Source of the DNA: Stutzerimonas nitrititolerans
Lineage (GTDB): Bacteria > Pseudomonadota > Gammaproteobacteria > Pseudomonadales > Pseudomonadaceae
Assembly (NCBI RefSeq): GCF_003696285.1
Contig: NZ_RFFL01000004.1
Location: forward strand, 248,001 to 312,000
Length of the DNA stretch: 64,000 nt
Direction: 5' to 3'
In this document: piece after piece, positions 30,521 through 44,065 of the stretch
Layout: each line of letters begins with the position of its first letter
How positions within the stretch are numbered: position 1 is the first letter of the stretch
Notes under the pieces: generated by a model
What the model was told of the DNA's origin: nothing
Database searches by the model: none
The model's input: only the letters and a program-made list of their open reading frames with translations
Position numbers and translations under genes: made by a program

Positions 30521-30636
30521 GGCAGTTCACTCCTGATCCTTTGCTGACAGTCTGGCCGCTTATCCGCCGTTTGTGGCTGATAGCGATCAAGCCAAGCCGC
30601 TATCATGCGACTCCATTTCCCCGATCCGGAGTTCCC

Positions 30637-31998
<1,362 letters not shown>

Positions 31999-31999
31999 C

Positions 32000-32044
32000 C
32001 AGCAGGCTGAACGCCTGCGTTCGCCGCGAGGGCGCGGCTCCCAC
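32000..32044 (-). repeat. GTGGGAGC REP-like unit, copy 1
   Basis: On the minus strand it reads GTGGGAGCCGCGCCCTCGCGG, then GCAGGCG...CAGCCTGC. It aligns with the unit at 57427 with only a few changes. A second, diverged pair of such arms (CGCCGCGGGGACGCAGCCCC and GTGGGAGCCCCGCCCTCGGG) follows within 32110-32200, filling most of the radA-mapZ gap. Confidence 0.7.
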
Positions 32045-32239
32045 GGAAGCAAACACGGTAGCGCTTTGAGACTGGTGGGAGGGCCGAGCTCGAGTATGGC
32101 TGGCTGCCCCCGCATTCGCCGCGGGGACGCAGCCCCAAGAAGTAGCGGCGCGGCGGGGTTGTGTCTTGGTGGGAGCCCCGCCCTCGGGGCGAAGCTTTTC
32201 AGAAAGCGACGACCGACCATCCATGGGTCAGTAACTTTT

Positions 32240-32608
32240 CTAGTCGTCGCCCAGCGCCGCCAGCTCACGGTCCAGCAACTGCTCGTCGCCCAGGTTGAGT
32301 TCGACCAGGCGGCGCAGATGGCTGGCCGACTCGAGGTCGATATGCTGGCAGACGAAACCGATCAGCTCGCCCGCCTCATGGGTCATCGCCACCTGCATGC
32401 GCACCTCGGCGTCATCGGCCAGGCGTACCCGCGCCTCGAACGGCTGCGTTGCATCGGCATTCCACTGTTCCGGCCGGCGCACCAGCAGCCCCTTGAGCGA
32501 CAGATCGTACAGTTCTACGGTCCAGTGGCGTTGGCCCTGGACCAGTTCGGTGGCGGCGTCGAATTCGATACGCTGGAAACGTCGACGCTCGCTGGGGATA
32601 TCACTCAT
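32240..32608 (-). CDS. mapZ: MapZ-like single-domain PilZ c-di-GMP receptor
   Basis: The 122-residue PilZ protein has the N-terminal c-di-GMP motif ERRRFQRIEFDA (RxxxR) near residue 7 and the second motif YDLSLKG ([D/N]xSxxG) near residue 34, so the binding set is complete. The C-terminal helix HLRRLVELNLGDEQLLDRELAAL closely matches P. aeruginosa PA4608, which binds the CheR1 chemotaxis methyltransferase when loaded with c-di-GMP. It lies beside radA, as in P. aeruginosa (recalled). It is next in the same region as a GGDEF-EAL protein, a possible source of the ligand. Confidence 0.9.
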   Translation of the reverse strand: MSDIPSERRRFQRIEFDAATELVQGQRHWTVELYDLSLKGLLVRRPEQWNADATQPFEARVRLADDAEVRMQVAMTHEAGELIGFVCQHIDLESASHLRRLVELNLGDEQLLDRELAALGDD

Positions 32609-32665
32609 CAGAAATCACTCCGCAGAACCTGGGTTCACTATAGGACAGCTTGCACGGCCGGGCCC

Positions 32666-33127
32666 TCACAGCCATCGACGCACACGTGCGCAATAGCTTC
32701 GGTAAGCCTCACCGAATAGCTGCACGAGCAGCCGCTCCTCATGCCTTATCACCGCACGCTGCATGACATGGATCACCAGGGGTAGCAGCAACCAGGGCCA
32801 GAGACTCCCCCATAACAAGGCGATGCCGCAGTAGATCAGGCTGTCTGCCAGATAGATGGGATTACGCGAGAAGCGGAAAGGACCTTCCTCCAGCAGCCTG
32901 GCCGGCTTGCCATAGGGATTGACCGTGGTCTTGCGCCAGAGCATCAGCAAACCGGCCCAGAGCATCAGCAGCACGCCAGCGTCGATCAGTCCCCAGCCAA
33001 AATAGTGGGTCCAGAGGTTTCGAGGCAGTGCGAGGTGCCACAGCCTGTGCAGCAGCCACGCAAGCGCCAGGAACAGCAGGTATATCGCCGGCGGCGGCAG
33101 GAAGACGCCTGTGGCACGTCTGGACAT
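32666..33127 (-). CDS. Isoprenylcysteine methyltransferase-like membrane protein
   Basis: The 153-residue protein has four or five hydrophobic segments. The C-terminal methyltransferase signature is clear: NPYGKPARLLEEGPFRFSRNPIYLADSLIYCGIALLWGS, then RHEERLLVQLFGEAYRSYCARVRRWL, with the RNPxY and EExxL...F.Y motifs of the ICMT/PEMT superfamily that bind S-adenosylmethionine. In bacteria these methylate lipids or small molecules; the substrate is unknown. It is upstream of mapZ on the same strand by 57 bases. Confidence 0.85.
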   Translation of the reverse strand: MSRRATGVFLPPPAIYLLFLALAWLLHRLWHLALPRNLWTHYFGWGLIDAGVLLMLWAGLLMLWRKTTVNPYGKPARLLEEGPFRFSRNPIYLADSLIYCGIALLWGSLWPWLLLPLVIHVMQRAVIRHEERLLVQLFGEAYRSYCARVRRWL

Positions 33128-33223
33128 GATCGGCTCTCGTGGCGAACGGCCGTTGCAGTCTATCGTGCAGCAGCGCCGCCGAGACGATCAGGATCAAGAA
33201 ACGCTGCCATCCCTCCAGACAGC

Positions 33224-33249
33224 AGAAAGCCCGCCGAAGCGGGCTTTCT
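33224..33249 (-). terminator. Terminator after glyA
   Basis: A perfect 11-bp stem, AGAAAGCCCGC/GCGGGCTTTCT, with loop CGAA lies 18 bases past the glyA stop. Confidence 0.85.
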
Positions 33250-33267
33250 GGCGGAACCGGCGGCTAC

Positions 33268-34521
<1,254 letters not shown>

Positions 34522-34639
34522 GGCAGTCCTCTGAGAATCAGCTGGCGGTAGTAAAGAGGCGCGGATTCTACCTCATCCGCGGAAACGCGGGTATGAGCGC
34601 TGGTCACGTCAACATGAAAGGCTTGAGGCTTCTGGCCCG

Positions 34640-34904
34640 AGGGTCTGTTCCCGTTTCGTACGCGGCCGCGCCGGAGCCTGTCTTTGCGCGAGGCAAGGCA
34701 CGAGGAGTGCAGTTTGGTCATCCAAATAAGCGACGAGAAACGCAGCATCGCGTAAAAACAGGCCCGGCCCAAAGGGTTGCGCGGCAAGTGGCGCCATGCG
34801 GCGTTGCGAGACTTGGCAAGGGTTCACCATTGCCTGCGTCCCGCGCCTTGCCTGGCGCCACTTGGCGCTGCAACGCGGCTCGCGACGAAACGGGAACAGA
34901 CCCT
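34640..34904. mobile_element. MITE-like element, 265 bp, GGGTCTGTT family
   Basis: Perfect 20-bp terminal inverted repeats at 34640-34659 (AGGGTCTGTTCCCGTTTCGT) and 34885-34904. An inner inverted pair GGCAAGTGGCGCCA (near 34785) and TGGCGCCACTTGGC (near 34855) is also present. There is no open frame of note and no transposase. The ends match the small palindromes at 48055 and 52776. No clear target duplication flanks it. It fills the gap between glyA and the GGDEF-EAL gene, and its right end forms that gene's stop codon. This explains the 381-base non-coding stretch 34522-34902. Confidence 0.8.
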
Positions 34905-37542
34905 AGCAGCGCTCGAAGCTCGCTACGACCTCGCCCGGCGGCATCGGCCGCCCGAGCAGGAAGCCCTGCACTTCGTCGCAGCCGTGTTCGCGCAGGAAAT
35001 CCAGCTGCGCCTGGGTTTCGACGCCTTCGGCGATGACCGTCATGCCGAGGCTGTGGGCCATGGCGATGATGGCTCGAGTAATCTGCGCATCCTGCTCGCC
35101 GGCCGGCAGACCGTCGACGAAGCTGCGGTCGATCTTGAGCACGTCGATGGGAAATCGCTTGAGGTAGTTCAACGACGAATAACCGGTCCCGAAATCATCC
35201 ACGGCGATGGAGAGGCCGAGTCGCTTGAGCGATTCGAGCATGCGCATCGCCTCGCCGACCTCCTGCATCAGGATGCTCTCGGTGAGTTCGAGTTCCAGGC
35301 AGGACGGGGAAATGCCGCTGGCCTGAAGGGTCCTGGCGATACGTTGCTCCAGCGCACCGTCGCCGAACTGCCGCGCCGAGAGATTCACCGAGACCCTGGG
35401 TACGGAGCGCCCCGCGGCCTGCCAGGTGGCGATCTGACGGCAGGCCTCGTCGAGAATCCAGTCGCCTACGTCGGCGATCAGCCCCAGCTCTTCCAGCGCC
35501 GGAATGAAATCCCCCGGGGGCACCAGGCCGCGCACCGGATGCTGCCAGCGGAGCAGCGTTTCGACCCCGGCCAGGGTCAGGCCATCGGCCAGGAACTGCG
35601 GCTGGTAATGCAGCACGAACTGCCGCTGCTCGAGCGCATGGCGCAGGTCGCTTTCCAGCTCCAGTCGCTCCAGCGCGCGGGCATTCATGTCCGCCTGGTA
35701 GAACTGGAAGTTGTTCTTGCCACGCGCCTTGGCGTGGTACATCGCGGTGTCGGCGTTCTTCATCAACTGGCTGAGGTCGCCGCCATCCTGCGGACTCAGC
35801 GCGATGCCGATGCTGGCGGTGACGAAGAATTCGCGACCGGACAGCGAGAAAGGCATTTTCAGGCTTTGCAGGATGCATTCGGCGGCGTGGATGGCTCGCT
35901 TCAAGGCGTCGTCACGATCGGCACAGGTCGACAGCAGGAAGGTGAACTCGTCACCGCCCATGCGCGCCACCGTATCGTCCTCGTCGACGCAGGCGGCCAG
36001 GCGCGCGGCGACATCCTTGAGCATGCGATCGCCCGCGGCATGGCCTAGCGAATCGTTGATCGGCTTGAAGCGATCGAGGTCGAGAAACAACAGCACCACC
36101 CAGTCACCATGGCGTGCGGCCTGCTGCAGGCTGTTGTACAGACGGTCCTGGAACAGGGTTCGATTCGGCAGCTGGGTAAGGCCATCGTAATAGGCCAGCC
36201 GATGGATGCGCTGCTCGCTGGCCTTGCGCTCGCTCATGTCGCTGAAGAAACAGACGTAGCTGGTCAGCGCGCCCTGCTGGTCGCGCACCCCGGTGATACC
36301 GACCCAGCCGGGATATGTTTCGCCATCCTTGCGCTTGAGCCAGAACTCACCTTCCCAACTGCCCTGCTGCCTGATGCGGTTCAGGATGAAACCCAGCTGG
36401 TTTTCCTGTTGACGATCGGCACCGAGCACGCTCGGCAACTGCCCGATCACCTCCTCGGCGCCATAGCCGGTGATGTGGCTGAACGCCTCGTTGGTCTTGA
36501 TGATGCCGCCCTCGGCATCGGTGATCACGATGGCCGCGGTGGAATGATCGAACACAGTGGCGGCCATGCGCAGTTGCTCGTCGGCGCGCCGCTGCAGGGT
36601 GATGTCCCGGCCGATGCAGAGGATGCCATCGAAACGTCCCTGCTCGTTCCAGATCAGCATGATGCGCAGCTCGATCGGCACGTGCCGGCCATCGGCCGCC
36701 CGGCAGTCGACGTGCATCATCTGTACCGGCAATTCCCGACGCAGCAGGTCCACCTGGGCGAAGTCCCGCGCACGCCGCCGCACGGTACGGATCAGGTTGT
36801 AGAACATCTCCACCTGACGTGGCTGCATGACCAGTGACTCCAGGCCGTTGCTCGCGGCCCAGGTCGTGCTGTAGCCGAGCACCGTCTGCACCGAGGGGCT
36901 GATGTAGTCGATGGCCAATTCGCTGTTGGTGGCGAAGATGATGTCGTTCAAACTCTCGGCGAGCGCCCGGTAGCGCCGTTCGCTGGCCTGGACCGACTGG
37001 TTCGCCTCGATCTGCTCGGTTACCTCCCGGGCGATGCCGACCAGCCGCGTGACGCGGCCGAACTCGTCACGGGCCATGGCCTGCTCGGTGATGGCGAACC
37101 AGCGCCAGCTGCCGTCACGATGCCGCCAGCGCAGCTGCGAGCGCTGCACGTAACCTTCGCCCATGCCGACGCGCAGGTTGAGCAGCCGGCGGATGTATTC
37201 CTGTTCGTCCGGATGGCTGATCGACAGCCAGAAACGGTTGCCGTCCGCATCCCTTTCCGCCTCGCTGTAGCCCAGCCGGCTCGCCAGGTTCTGGTTGCTG
37301 TACAGCAACTGGCCTCCGACGAGGTCCTGCACGTAGAGGGTATCCGGGACGGTGCGCAGCAACTCCGCCCAGAAGGCCTCACGCTCGGCCAGGGCGATGC
37401 GCACCCGCTGCTCGTCGTCGCGATCCGACGGGTTCCGACGCGCACCCAGCATTTCCGCCCAGCCGCGCTTCAACCACTTGCACAGGCGAGCGAGCCAGAG
37501 ACGCGGGCTGTTGGACTGCGGTTGGAAATTGGTTCTGGCCAC
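34903..37542 (-). CDS. PAS-PAS-PAS-GGDEF-EAL protein (c-di-GMP turnover)
   Basis: The 879-residue protein has no clear membrane segment. PAS domains lie at about residues 55-175, 185-310 and 315-440 (the last ends FFSDMSERKASEQRIHRLAYYDGLTQLPNR). The GGDEF domain has the active motif ARMGGDEF near residue 530, but the I-site RxxD position reads DEDD, so product inhibition is probably lost. The EAL domain has ETLLRW instead of EALLRW, while NLSARQF, ELELTES, DDFGTGYSSL, KIDRSF and EGVET are kept. It may both make and break c-di-GMP. It resembles a shortened MorA (also near glyA in P. aeruginosa, recalled). The stop TAG is formed at a MITE end. Confidence 0.9.
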   Translation of the reverse strand: MARTNFQPQSNSPRLWLARLCKWLKRGWAEMLGARRNPSDRDDEQRVRIALAEREAFWAELLRTVPDTLYVQDLVGGQLLYSNQNLASRLGYSEAERDADGNRFWLSISHPDEQEYIRRLLNLRVGMGEGYVQRSQLRWRHRDGSWRWFAITEQAMARDEFGRVTRLVGIAREVTEQIEANQSVQASERRYRALAESLNDIIFATNSELAIDYISPSVQTVLGYSTTWAASNGLESLVMQPRQVEMFYNLIRTVRRRARDFAQVDLLRRELPVQMMHVDCRAADGRHVPIELRIMLIWNEQGRFDGILCIGRDITLQRRADEQLRMAATVFDHSTAAIVITDAEGGIIKTNEAFSHITGYGAEEVIGQLPSVLGADRQQENQLGFILNRIRQQGSWEGEFWLKRKDGETYPGWVGITGVRDQQGALTSYVCFFSDMSERKASEQRIHRLAYYDGLTQLPNRTLFQDRLYNSLQQAARHGDWVVLLFLDLDRFKPINDSLGHAAGDRMLKDVAARLAACVDEDDTVARMGGDEFTFLLSTCADRDDALKRAIHAAECILQSLKMPFSLSGREFFVTASIGIALSPQDGGDLSQLMKNADTAMYHAKARGKNNFQFYQADMNARALERLELESDLRHALEQRQFVLHYQPQFLADGLTLAGVETLLRWQHPVRGLVPPGDFIPALEELGLIADVGDWILDEACRQIATWQAAGRSVPRVSVNLSARQFGDGALEQRIARTLQASGISPSCLELELTESILMQEVGEAMRMLESLKRLGLSIAVDDFGTGYSSLNYLKRFPIDVLKIDRSFVDGLPAGEQDAQITRAIIAMAHSLGMTVIAEGVETQAQLDFLREHGCDEVQGFLLGRPMPPGEVVASFERC

Positions 37543-37745
37543 ACTGGCAGTCCTGAATAGGGTGGGAAAAGCTCAGCGGAGCGGAGCCGCTTTGCGCGAC
37601 AAATGGTAGCACCTGGCCATCACCGACGTTCCAGCCCTGGTTTGCTCTGCCCTGTGCATTCGGGTAGCTTTGCCGCACCACCCGGCCTGCCCGCTTTCAG
37701 CTGGGTTCGGCCTCATTTTTCTTCCTGTCACGGGCATTCGTTTCC

Positions 37746-39413
37746 ATGGCTCAATACGTCTACACCATGCATCGGCTGAGCAAAGTGGTTCCGCCGAAAC
37801 GCGAGATTCTCAAGAACATTTCCCTGTCCTTCTTCCCCGGCGCCAAGATCGGCGTGCTGGGCCTCAACGGCGCCGGCAAATCCACGCTGTTGCGCATCAT
37901 GGCCGGCGTCGACACCGAGTTCGACGGCGAAGCCCGGCCGATGCCCGGCCTGAACGTGGGCTACCTGCCCCAGGAGCCGCAACTCGACCCCGCGAAAACC
38001 GTCCGCGAAGTCGTCGAGGAAGCGGTCAGCGTGATCAAGGATGCCCAGGCGCGACTGGACGAAGTCTATGCCGCCTATGCCGAGCCGGATGCCGACTTCG
38101 ATGCCCTGGCCGCCGAGCAGGCGAAACTCGAAGCCATCCTGCAGGCCGCCGATGGCCACAACCTCGAGCGCCAGCTGGAAGTCGCCGCCGATGCCCTGCG
38201 CCTGCCGCCGTGGGACGCCACCATCGGCCACCTGTCCGGTGGTGAAAAACGCCGCGTGGCGCTCTGCCGCCTGCTGCTCTCGGCGCCGGACATGCTGCTG
38301 CTGGACGAGCCGACCAACCACCTGGATGCCGACTCGGTGGCCTGGCTGGAGCGCTTCCTCCACGACTTCCCCGGTACCGTGGTGGCCGTCACCCACGACC
38401 GCTACTTCCTGGACAACGTCGCCGGCTGGATTCTGGAACTGGACCGCGGTCATGGCATTCCTTACGAGGGCAACTATTCCGGCTGGCTGGAAGCCAAATC
38501 CAACCGCCTGGCGCAGGAGTCCAAGCAACAATCGGCTCATGAAAAAGCCATGAAGGAAGAGCTGGAGTGGGTGCGCAAGGGAGCCAAGGCTCGCCAGGCG
38601 AAATCCAAGGCCCGCCTGCAACGTTTCGAGGAAATGCAGTCCCAGGAGTTCCAGAAGCGCAGCGAAACCAACGAGATCTACATCCCCGCCGGCCCGCGCC
38701 TGGGCGACAAGGTCATCGACTTCAAAGGCGTGACCAAGGGCTACGGCGACCGCGTGCTGATCGACGACCTGTCCTTCAGCATGCCCAAGGGTGCCATCGT
38801 CGGCGTCATCGGCGGCAACGGCGCGGGCAAGTCGACGCTGTTCCGCATGATCATGGGCAAGGAACAGCCGGATTCGGGCAGCATCGAGATCGGCGAGACC
38901 GTGCAACTGGCCTGCGTGGACCAGAGCCGCGACGACCTGGACGGCAGCAAGACGGTCTGGGAAGCGGTATCCGGCGGCTCCGACGTGATCCGCATCGGCA
39001 ACTACGAGGTGCCGTCGCGCACCTATGTCGGCCGGTTCAACTTCAAGGGCGGCGACCAGCAGAAGTTCGTCAAGGACCTCTCCGGCGGCGAGCGCGGACG
39101 CCTGCACCTGGCGCTGACGCTCAAGGAAGGCGCCAACGTGCTGCTGCTCGACGAACCGTCCAACGACCTCGACGTGGAAACCCTGCGCTCGCTGGAAGAG
39201 GCGCTGCTGGACTTCCCCGGCGCCGCCATCGTGATCTCCCACGACCGCTGGTTCCTCGACCGCGTGGCAACCCACATCCTCTCCTACGAGGATGATTCGA
39301 GCGTGGTGTTCTTCGAAGGCAACTACACCGAGTACGAAGCCGACCGCCGCAAGCGCCTCGGCGACGCCGCGGCCCAGCCGCACCGCGTGCAGTACAAGAA
39401 GCTCGCGCAGTAA
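37746..39413 (+). CDS. ettA: Energy-dependent translational throttle protein EttA (ABC-F)
   Basis: The 555-residue soluble ABC-F protein binds the ribosomal E site and gates entry into elongation according to the ATP/ADP ratio. Two ATPase cassettes are visible: Walker [10 protein letters not shown] near residue 40 and GGNGAGKST near 357; signatures LSGGEKRR and LSGGERGR; Walker [12 protein letters not shown] and [11 protein letters not shown]. The arm insertion ([22 protein letters not shown]) and the basic linker ([21 protein letters not shown]) are typical. It is monocistronic and ends at a good terminator shared with the convergent gntK end. Confidence 0.97.
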   Translation: MAQYVYTMHRLSKVVPPKREILKNISLSFFPGAKIGVLGLNGAGKSTLLRIMAGVDTEFDGEARPMPGLNVGYLPQEPQLDPAKTVREVVEEAVSVIKDAQARLDEVYAAYAEPDADFDALAAEQAKLEAILQAADGHNLERQLEVAADALRLPPWDATIGHLSGGEKRRVALCRLLLSAPDMLLLDEPTNHLDADSVAWLERFLHDFPGTVVAVTHDRYFLDNVAGWILELDRGHGIPYEGNYSGWLEAKSNRLAQESKQQSAHEKAMKEELEWVRKGAKARQAKSKARLQRFEEMQSQEFQKRSETNEIYIPAGPRLGDKVIDFKGVTKGYGDRVLIDDLSFSMPKGAIVGVIGGNGAGKSTLFRMIMGKEQPDSGSIEIGETVQLACVDQSRDDLDGSKTVWEAVSGGSDVIRIGNYEVPSRTYVGRFNFKGGDQQKFVKDLSGGERGRLHLALTLKEGANVLLLDEPSNDLDVETLRSLEEALLDFPGAAIVISHDRWFLDRVATHILSYEDDSSVVFFEGNYTEYEADRRKRLGDAAAQPHRVQYKKLAQ

Positions 39414-39436
39414 TTCGGAAGCGCTGCTTGAAACCG

Positions 39437-39466
39437 AGCCCCCTGCCGCAAAGCCGGGGGCTTTTT
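39437..39466 (+). terminator. Terminator of ettA
   Basis: The stem AGCCCCC/GGGGGCT is followed by TTTTT, 24 bases after the ettA stop and touching the gntK 3' end. Confidence 0.85.
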
Positions 39467-39996
39467 CATGGGCGGTCGGTAGCGGGTGGCGCTTCGACGT
39501 TCGCCTGGTCGTTGCACAATCGCTGGACGATCGCCTCGACGATCTCGTCGGGGCTCAGGCGGATGTCCATGATCAGCGCTTCCTGCGCTGTCGGCGGCTC
39601 CAGGTTGTCGAGCTGGTCCTGCAGCAGCTCGACCGGAAAGAAATGCCCGCGCCGCTGGCTCAGGCGCTCGGCAAGCAATTCGGCCGAACCCTGCAGAAAG
39701 ACCAGGCGCAGCGCGCTGTCGCCCCGCAGCATTTCGCGATATCGCCTCTTCAGCGCCGAGCAGGCGAAGACATGGTCGTGCCCCAGGCGCTCCTGCGCCG
39801 CGATGGCGGCATGCATATTCTGCAACCAGGGCAGCCGGTCCTCATCGGTCAGGGCGACGCCCCGGGCCATCTTCAGCTTGTTGGCTTCGCTGTGAAACTG
39901 GTCGGCGTCGGAAAAGCCGCAGCCCAGGCGGGCGGCGAGCGCGGTACCTATGGTGGTCTTGCCGGAGCCGGCGACACCCATGACGACGATGATCAT
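39466..39996 (-). CDS. gntK: Gluconokinase (shikimate-kinase-like)
   Basis: The 176-residue GntK-type kinase phosphorylates gluconate to 6-phosphogluconate, feeding the Entner-Doudoroff pathway. P-loop GVAGSGKTTIG is at residues 7-17; conserved FSDADQFHSEANKLKMARGVALTDEDRLPWL and FACSALKRRYRE are present. GGGAGA precedes ATG 39996. The usual neighbours gntR and gntP are not here; the gene is alone between ettA and gdhA. Confidence 0.93.
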   Translation of the reverse strand: MIIVVMGVAGSGKTTIGTALAARLGCGFSDADQFHSEANKLKMARGVALTDEDRLPWLQNMHAAIAAQERLGHDHVFACSALKRRYREMLRGDSALRLVFLQGSAELLAERLSQRRGHFFPVELLQDQLDNLEPPTAQEALIMDIRLSPDEIVEAIVQRLCNDQANVEAPPATDRP

Positions 39997-40196
39997 CGAA
40001 TCTCCCGAAAAGCGGCGCCGTCACTCATTCGAGCACCTGAGCCGACGTCCGAAACATGGCCTGCCAAGCCCTCTTTCGCAGGGAAAACCACCCCAGCGAC
40101 AGGTCGACGCACTTTCGCGATGCAAAACTTCTTTGCTAAAGTCGCCGGCCACATTTTTTCACGACTGCCGCTGGCGGTCCGCCGAGGGCTCTTTAA

Positions 40197-41534
<1,338 letters not shown>

Positions 41535-41565
41535 ACAGCGGCGCGCTTCAAGCCACGAGCTGCAA

Positions 41566-41604
41566 GAAAAAGCCCCCATCCGAGCCATCGGGTGGGGGCT
41601 TTTC
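41566..41604 (+). terminator. Terminator of gdhA
   Basis: AAAAAGCCCCCATCCGA pairs with TCGGGTGGGGGCTTTT with one mismatch around GCCA, ending in TTTTC. It sits 31 bases after gdhA. The rest of the 330-base gap up to fpr holds one palindromic repeat and no gene I can support. Confidence 0.85.
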
Positions 41605-41623
41605 GTTGGCTGCGCTGGGCACC

Positions 41624-41660
41624 TCGTAGGGTGGAAAACTCGCGAAGCGATTTTCCACGC
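41624..41660. repeat. GTAGGGTGGA palindrome, copy 3
   Basis: TCGTAGGGTGGAAAACTCGC, then GAAGCGATTTTCCACGC. GTGGAAAA pairs with TTTTCCAC around CTCGCGAAGCGA. Nearly identical to the copy at 63361. It lies just after the gdhA terminator. Confidence 0.8.
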
Positions 41661-41865
41661 AGGGGGGATGGCCCTCATACCAGATCGAGGCGCCGCTTGC
41701 CCCCTCCACCCTGACAAGTCCCAGTTTGGACCTGCAGAGAAACCATACAAGCGCCGCCCGAGATGTTCCGCGTTTCAAGGGGCGCAAAACATCTCCAATC
41801 CGGTTCCAACGTTGGAGCATGGGCACCATCGCCTCCTCCCCCCACGGGGGAGAGTTGTTTCGCCC

Positions 41866-42642
41866 TTACCAATAGTTCTCCACCGCCACCTGCCCCGGCC
41901 TGCGGGTCAGCGCGAGGTTGAGATCGCGGGTCTTGAGCAGAGCCCGGGTGTCTTCGATCATCTGCGGATTGCCGCAGAGCATGATGCGCGAATGCTCGGG
42001 CGTCAGTTTCAGATCGGCGGCGCGCTCCAGCTCGCCGCTTTCGATCAGCGTGGTGATGCGCCCGCCCAAGGCACCCGGCACCCGCTCACGGGTGACGACC
42101 GGCAGATAAGTCAGTTTGCTGCCCAGCCCCTCCAGGTACTCACGCTCCGGCAATTCGCGGATCAGCTGCTGATAGGCCAGCTCCGAGCCGGTGCGCGCGC
42201 TGTAGACCAGCACGATGCGCTCGAAGCGCTGCCACACTTCGAAGTCCTGCAGGATCGACAGGAACGGCGCCAGTCCCGTGCCGGTGGCCAGCAACCAGAG
42301 GTCGCGTCCGTCGGGGAAACGATCCAGGGTCAGGAAGCCGAACGCCTGCTTGTCGACCAGCAGCTCGTCGCCAGGTTCGAGGCGGCTCAGCTCGCTGGTG
42401 AATTCGCCATCGGGCACCACGATGGAGAAGAAATCGAGAAACTCGTCGTGCGGTGCCGAGACCATCGAATAGGCGCGCCAGACGATGGAACCACTGGGCT
42501 TGCGCACCCCCAGCCGCGCGAACTGCCCGGCCGTGAAGCGAAAGCCCGAGTCGCGCGTGGTGCGCAGGGTGAACAGGGTCGGCGTCAGGGTCTGTACCTC
42601 GAGCAGACGCTGGCGGGTGAACTTCTCTTCGCTGACGGTCAT
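41866..42642 (-). CDS. fpr: Ferredoxin-NADP+ reductase
   Basis: The 258-residue flavoenzyme exchanges electrons between NADPH and ferredoxin or flavodoxin and helps under oxidative stress. The FAD motif RAYSMVSAP is near residue 56, and the NADP site WLLATGTGLAPFLS near 115, with LCGNPQMIED near 222. The C-terminus ends VENYW, an aromatic end different from the common VEK end of many bacterial Fpr. It is divergent from rlmG; the promoters lie in 42643-42746. Confidence 0.93.
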   Translation of the reverse strand: MTVSEEKFTRQRLLEVQTLTPTLFTLRTTRDSGFRFTAGQFARLGVRKPSGSIVWRAYSMVSAPHDEFLDFFSIVVPDGEFTSELSRLEPGDELLVDKQAFGFLTLDRFPDGRDLWLLATGTGLAPFLSILQDFEVWQRFERIVLVYSARTGSELAYQQLIRELPEREYLEGLGSKLTYLPVVTRERVPGALGGRITTLIESGELERAADLKLTPEHSRIMLCGNPQMIEDTRALLKTRDLNLALTRRPGQVAVENYW

Positions 42643-42746
42643 ACTTCACTCCCTCTGCAAACACAGCCGGACGAGCCAGTCGCAACCGCCCGACGTCTGT
42701 GACCATTGATACTCCAATCCGTCGCCGACAAACACCATCAGTTCCT

Positions 42747-43877
42747 ATGCCTATTCTTGAAACGCCCTTCGCCCGCCTCGACCTGATCCGTCAGCCCGAG
42801 CAGGCCAACGAGCCGCTGCAGGCCTTCGACGCCGCCGACGAATACCTGCTCGCACACCTGCATGAGCAGACGTTGCCGGCCAACGCGCGGGTGCTGGTGC
42901 TCAACGACGGCTTCGGTGCCCTGGCCGCCTCGCTGGCGTCCCATGTGCGGGTGACCAGTAGCGGCGATTCCCACCTGGCGCACCTGGCCTTGCAGAAGAA
43001 TCTGGCGCGCAACGGCCTGCCGAGCGACAGCGTCACCTTCGTGCCCGCCAGCCAGGTCGTCAGCGGCCCGTTCGATTTCGTCCTGATCCGGGTGCCCAAG
43101 ACCCTGGCGCTGCTGGAAGAACAGCTGATCCGCCTGCACGCCCAGCTCGCCCCGGGCGCACAGGTGATCGCCGCGGCAATGATCAAGCACCTGCCGCGTA
43201 CCGCCGGCGATCTGCTGGAGAAATACATCGGTCCGGTGCAGGCCTCTCTGGCGGTGAAGAAGGCGCGATTGCTGTTCGCCACTCCGGTCGACAAACCCGC
43301 CCCGGTCTCACCCTACCCGACGCGCTACCGCCTGGACGAGCCGCGTCTGGAGCTTCTCAATCACGCCAACCTGTTCTGCCGCGAGGGCCTGGACATCGGC
43401 ACTCGCGCCTTCCTGCCGCACCTGCCCCAGGCGCTGGGCGATCTGCGTGTCGCGGATCTTGGCTGCGGCAACGGCGTGCTGGGCATCGTTTACGCCCTGC
43501 ACAACCCACAGGCACAGCTGACACTGGTGGACGAAAGCTATATGGCGGTGCAGTCGGCGCAGGAGAACTGGCAGGCGATCCATGGCGATCGCCCGTTCGA
43601 GATCCGCGCCGGCGATGGCCTGGCCGAACAGCCGCCGGCCTCGCTGGACCTGGTGCTGTGCAACCCGCCCTTCCATCAGCAGCAGGTGATCGGCGATTTC
43701 CTCGCCTGGCGCATGTTCACCCAGGCCAAGGCCGCGCTGAGCAAGGGCGGCGAGCTGTGGATCGTCGGCAACCGCCACCTGGGCTATCACCACAAGCTCA
43801 AGCGGCTGTTCGGCAACGTCGAGCAGGTCGGCGCCACGCCGAAGTTCGTGATTCTCAAGGCGACGCGGACCGCCTGA
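42747..43877 (+). CDS. rlmG: 23S rRNA (guanine-1835-N2)-methyltransferase RlmG
   Basis: The 376-residue methyltransferase has duplicated Rossmann-like halves: a degenerate N-terminal one (LVLNDGFGALAASLA) and an active C-terminal one (VADLGCGNGVLGIVYAL near residue 230; catalytic LCNPPFHQQQ near 300). It methylates the N2 of G1835 in 23S rRNA using SAM. A GTG at 42699 is in frame, but ATG 42747 (MPILETPFARLDLIRQP) matches family starts. The ribosome site is weak. After the stop comes the 451-base structured gap. Confidence 0.92.
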   Translation: MPILETPFARLDLIRQPEQANEPLQAFDAADEYLLAHLHEQTLPANARVLVLNDGFGALAASLASHVRVTSSGDSHLAHLALQKNLARNGLPSDSVTFVPASQVVSGPFDFVLIRVPKTLALLEEQLIRLHAQLAPGAQVIAAAMIKHLPRTAGDLLEKYIGPVQASLAVKKARLLFATPVDKPAPVSPYPTRYRLDEPRLELLNHANLFCREGLDIGTRAFLPHLPQALGDLRVADLGCGNGVLGIVYALHNPQAQLTLVDESYMAVQSAQENWQAIHGDRPFEIRAGDGLAEQPPASLDLVLCNPPFHQQQVIGDFLAWRMFTQAKAALSKGGELWIVGNRHLGYHHKLKRLFGNVEQVGATPKFVILKATRTA

Positions 43878-44065
43878 AGATAGCGATCGTCCGATCGCCC
43901 ACGAGCCGTATTCGCCTCGCCCCGCGGCTCGATGACGCCGGCATGGCAGGCGCGCTCCACCTGCAGCACCGTCTGGAAGATCGAGAATTGCTTTGGCATT
44001 TTTTGGCCCGACGCACAAACCATCAGACGACACCAACCGCCCCTTTCAGGAGGGTGAGTGGAACC

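Noticed and set aside
34522..34902. Possible coding frames inside the glyA to GGDEF-EAL gap (e.g. 34593 plus)
   Set aside because: They lie within the MITE-like element and have no ribosome site or protein-like composition.
37728..39383. Minus-strand open frame opposite ettA
   Set aside because: ettA has two full ABC cassettes; the minus frame is Val/Ala/Gly-rich shadow.
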